64,000 bases of DNA from Shewanella sp. GD04112 (lineage in GTDB: Bacteria > Pseudomonadota > Gammaproteobacteria > Enterobacterales > Shewanellaceae), in assembly GCF_029835735.1 (NCBI RefSeq), contig NZ_JAOEAL010000001.1, positions 2,542,001 through 2,606,000 of the forward strand, in the 5' to 3' direction. Shown one piece after another: positions 62,539 through 64,000 of this stretch. The notes under the pieces are model-generated. The model searched no databases. It worked only from the letters and a program-made list of their open reading frames with translations, and was not told the DNA's origin. A program made the translations under genes and the position numbers. Within the stretch, counting starts at the first letter, position 1. Every line of letters starts with the position of its first letter.

Positions 62539-64000
62539 TTAAAGTTTAAGGTACTCCTCTAATTTATTCATCACAAAGATTGGGGAAGGAGACTTCACCC
62601 AAGTCTCAAGTCTTGCAGGCATCAACCCGCGCCTAAGCGAAGCTGAAAACTGTGATATTGTATCCGGTTCATCTTCGGGTAAAGAACTGATTAGTGTAAA
62701 CTCAGTGGCATTTGGTCGCATTGCCTGCTTTATATCTGGTGAGAATGTTTTCACTACTTTTTCTTTGGTTTTGGGATTTGCCTGACTCACTGTTAATGTC
62801 CTGTAGCAACTTAACCCTCGTGTATATTGTTGGATTGGTTCACCAAGCGACCAATATACAGGCAAGTCTGTTGTATGCAACTTGAATAGACTGGGGGTCG
62901 TTGTAGGTTTATCATGCCCGTCGACTATTTTGTGCTGAAGTAATTTGGGTGCCTGATCTCTAACTCTGACGATTCTCAACAGAGACCACTTACTCTTAGC
63001 ATGTGTGGCAAAATCAGCCACACCACTATCACCTAACCAATTCCAATAACTGCGGCAGCCTTCAGCTTTGATATATACATATGCATGAGGTGTACTTTTT
63101 TGTGCTTCATCTAAAATCGACGAGCAAAACTCTTTCACCAAGTGCTGTTTGTCACCCCATGACTTACCCAAGGACAAAGTTGCTTCAGATCTTTTTGTTA
63201 AATATTGAATAGCATTCCTAAATGGCATCCAATCTGTAATCACATTTTGAGCTGTACTATGAGCAATTTTGATTTCGGTTAATCCCGACTCTATACAAAC
63301 TCTGGACGCAACGATAATCTCAGCTTTGCTCGCACGAGTCTCAGTTGTCGCGGTAAACATATTAATGCCATATAGGTACTTAGGTGCTTTTTCATCAGAA
63401 TGGTAATGAGAGGTGCGTTTCGAGAGGTTCGGCAGTTTACCAAGATGTCCGAAAATCAAATCCAGCAAAGCTTGCTGAGCCTGCATAATGTATTTTTCAA
63501 GTTTGGTAGTCGAGCTGCTCCTTGTATCTGGAGGTAGCAAGTATTGAACCGGGAATCCTTGTTCACTGGAAAAAGCTAATTTAGCCGCTGGTTTGTTCAC
63601 CTCGTCGTCAGGTTTAGGCCCTGAACTCGTTTCATAAAACATAGGCGCCTGGATTAGGCATATAGACGACATTGAATCTTCGGAGAGACTTTTGACGAAA
63701 CCTTCCCATTGCTTCTTGCGAGCCGATTTTCGTGTGTGCTTATTTTTCACCTCACTGCTGGGTAGGTCTACCCGCGGCCCGTGAACGAGCTCGGGAAGCG
63801 AAACAGATTTTATTGTTAAGCAATCACCAAAAAGGGTATATGCAATTCGTTTGAGCACCTCCCCTTCAGCTGCAGATTGTGAAACGAGAAAAAGCGTCTG
63901 TGATTTCACGTGTTTCGTAACATTTTCATCGCTCAGATACCCTTGGATTAAGTCGGGCAAATATACTTTTGTACCGGCAGTTAATGCATCGATATCATCA
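62539..64000 (-). CDS. C-terminal part of a pPIWI-RE-type prokaryotic PIWI protein (5' end outside window)
   Basis: At least 487 codons, open to the window edge (the first in-frame residues read DDIDALTAGTKVYLPDL). I recognise the RNase-H-like region of pPIWI-RE proteins: AYVYIKAEGCRSYWNWLGD (their VDAxNARxxWPWL segment), LLRIVRVRDQAPKLL, PIQQYTRGLSCYRTLTVSQAN, NATEFTLI and the ending PSPIFVMNKLEEYLKL. The Asp usual in the first segment is Lys here, so catalysis may be lost or use other residues. Such proteins work with a helicase and a REase-fold partner against invading DNA; those genes would lie beyond 64000. Confidence 0.65.
   Translation of the reverse strand, partial: DDIDALTAGTKVYLPDLIQGYLSDENVTKHVKSQTLFLVSQSAAEGEVLKRIAYTLFGDCLTIKSVSLPELVHGPRVDLPSSEVKNKHTRKSARKKQWEGFVKSLSEDSMSSICLIQAPMFYETSSGPKPDDEVNKPAAKLAFSSEQGFPVQYLLPPDTRSSSTTKLEKYIMQAQQALLDLIFGHLGKLPNLSKRTSHYHSDEKAPKYLYGINMFTATTETRASKAEIIVASRVCIESGLTEIKIAHSTAQNVITDWMPFRNAIQYLTKRSEATLSLGKSWGDKQHLVKEFCSSILDEAQKSTPHAYVYIKAEGCRSYWNWLGDSGVADFATHAKSKWSLLRIVRVRDQAPKLLQHKIVDGHDKPTTTPSLFKLHTTDLPVYWSLGEPIQQYTRGLSCYRTLTVSQANPKTKEKVVKTFSPDIKQAMRPNATEFTLISSLPEDEPDTISQFSASLRRGLMPARLETWVKSPSPIFVMNKLEEYLKL

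Larger units (their letters stand above)
52128..64000. mobile_element. Integrative element with a four-gene recombinase module and defence-like cargo (right end outside window)
   Basis: From just behind nth to the window edge the DNA is AT-richer and codes for recombinases, an IS element, nucleases and orphans instead of conserved Shewanella genes. The module at 52241-57953 has the layout intA-tfp-intB-srap known from strand-biased circularizing integrative elements (Tn6283 type). The left border is placed between 52128 and 52240; the exact junction and the right end cannot be fixed from this window. No conjugation or replication genes are visible. Confidence 0.65.

Noticed and set aside
62539..63960. 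TTG at 63960 as the start of the PIWI-type gene
   Set aside because: The frame stays open to 64000 and the TTG codon lies in continuous protein-like sequence (KVYLPDLIQ), so it is internal leucine.

Overview
The window looks like a Shewanella chromosome (Gammaproteobacteria). Supporting signs are the gene order, an Entner-Doudoroff cluster zwf-pgl-edd-eda with a divergent hexR, arginine-type EF-P with its rhamnosyltransferase EarP, a VC2046/SO_2500-family gene, a rhombosortase and an rnf operon next to nth. About the first 52 kb is ordinary core genome. The last 12 kb is a more AT-rich mobile island that runs off the right edge.

Core layout: the branched-chain keto-acid dehydrogenase operon bkdA1-bkdA2-bkdB (minus strand, bkdB cut by the left edge); astE and msrA; the seqA-pgm pair; ybfF; a DUF2788-ybfE-fldA group behind a Fur-like box; earP-efp; an NhaC antiporter; alaA; yfbR-dGTPase; zwf-pgl-edd-eda, hexR and pykA, with HexR-like operators; a psrA-like regulator cotranscribed with fadE; an M2 dipeptidase lipoprotein; smr, ychJ and a GGDEF/EAL protein; three identical tRNA-Tyr genes; queE, then queC overlapping rhombosortase; uvrB; five identical tRNA-Asn genes; a degenerate membrane GGDEF/EAL protein; rnfABCDGE and nth.

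Immediately after nth, composition and gene content change. Three overlapping tyrosine-recombinase-type genes and a small coiled-coil gene form a four-gene module. Its layout matches the intA-tfp-intB-srap core of strand-biased circularizing integrative elements. Behind it lies a minus-strand cargo block of unfamiliar genes: a putative Cys/His metal-binding protein, a 98-aa orphan, a small gene split by an IS3-family element, an HNH endonuclease, and at the window edge the C-terminal part of what I read as a prokaryotic PIWI protein of the pPIWI-RE class. The likely biology is a recombinase-mobilised island carrying a nucleic-acid-targeting defence operon, with HNH and orphan genes next to the PIWI gene. 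The other end of the element and the rest of the PIWI operon lie outside the window.

All calls come from reading the sequence. Family names rest on recognised motifs and synteny, not on database searches.
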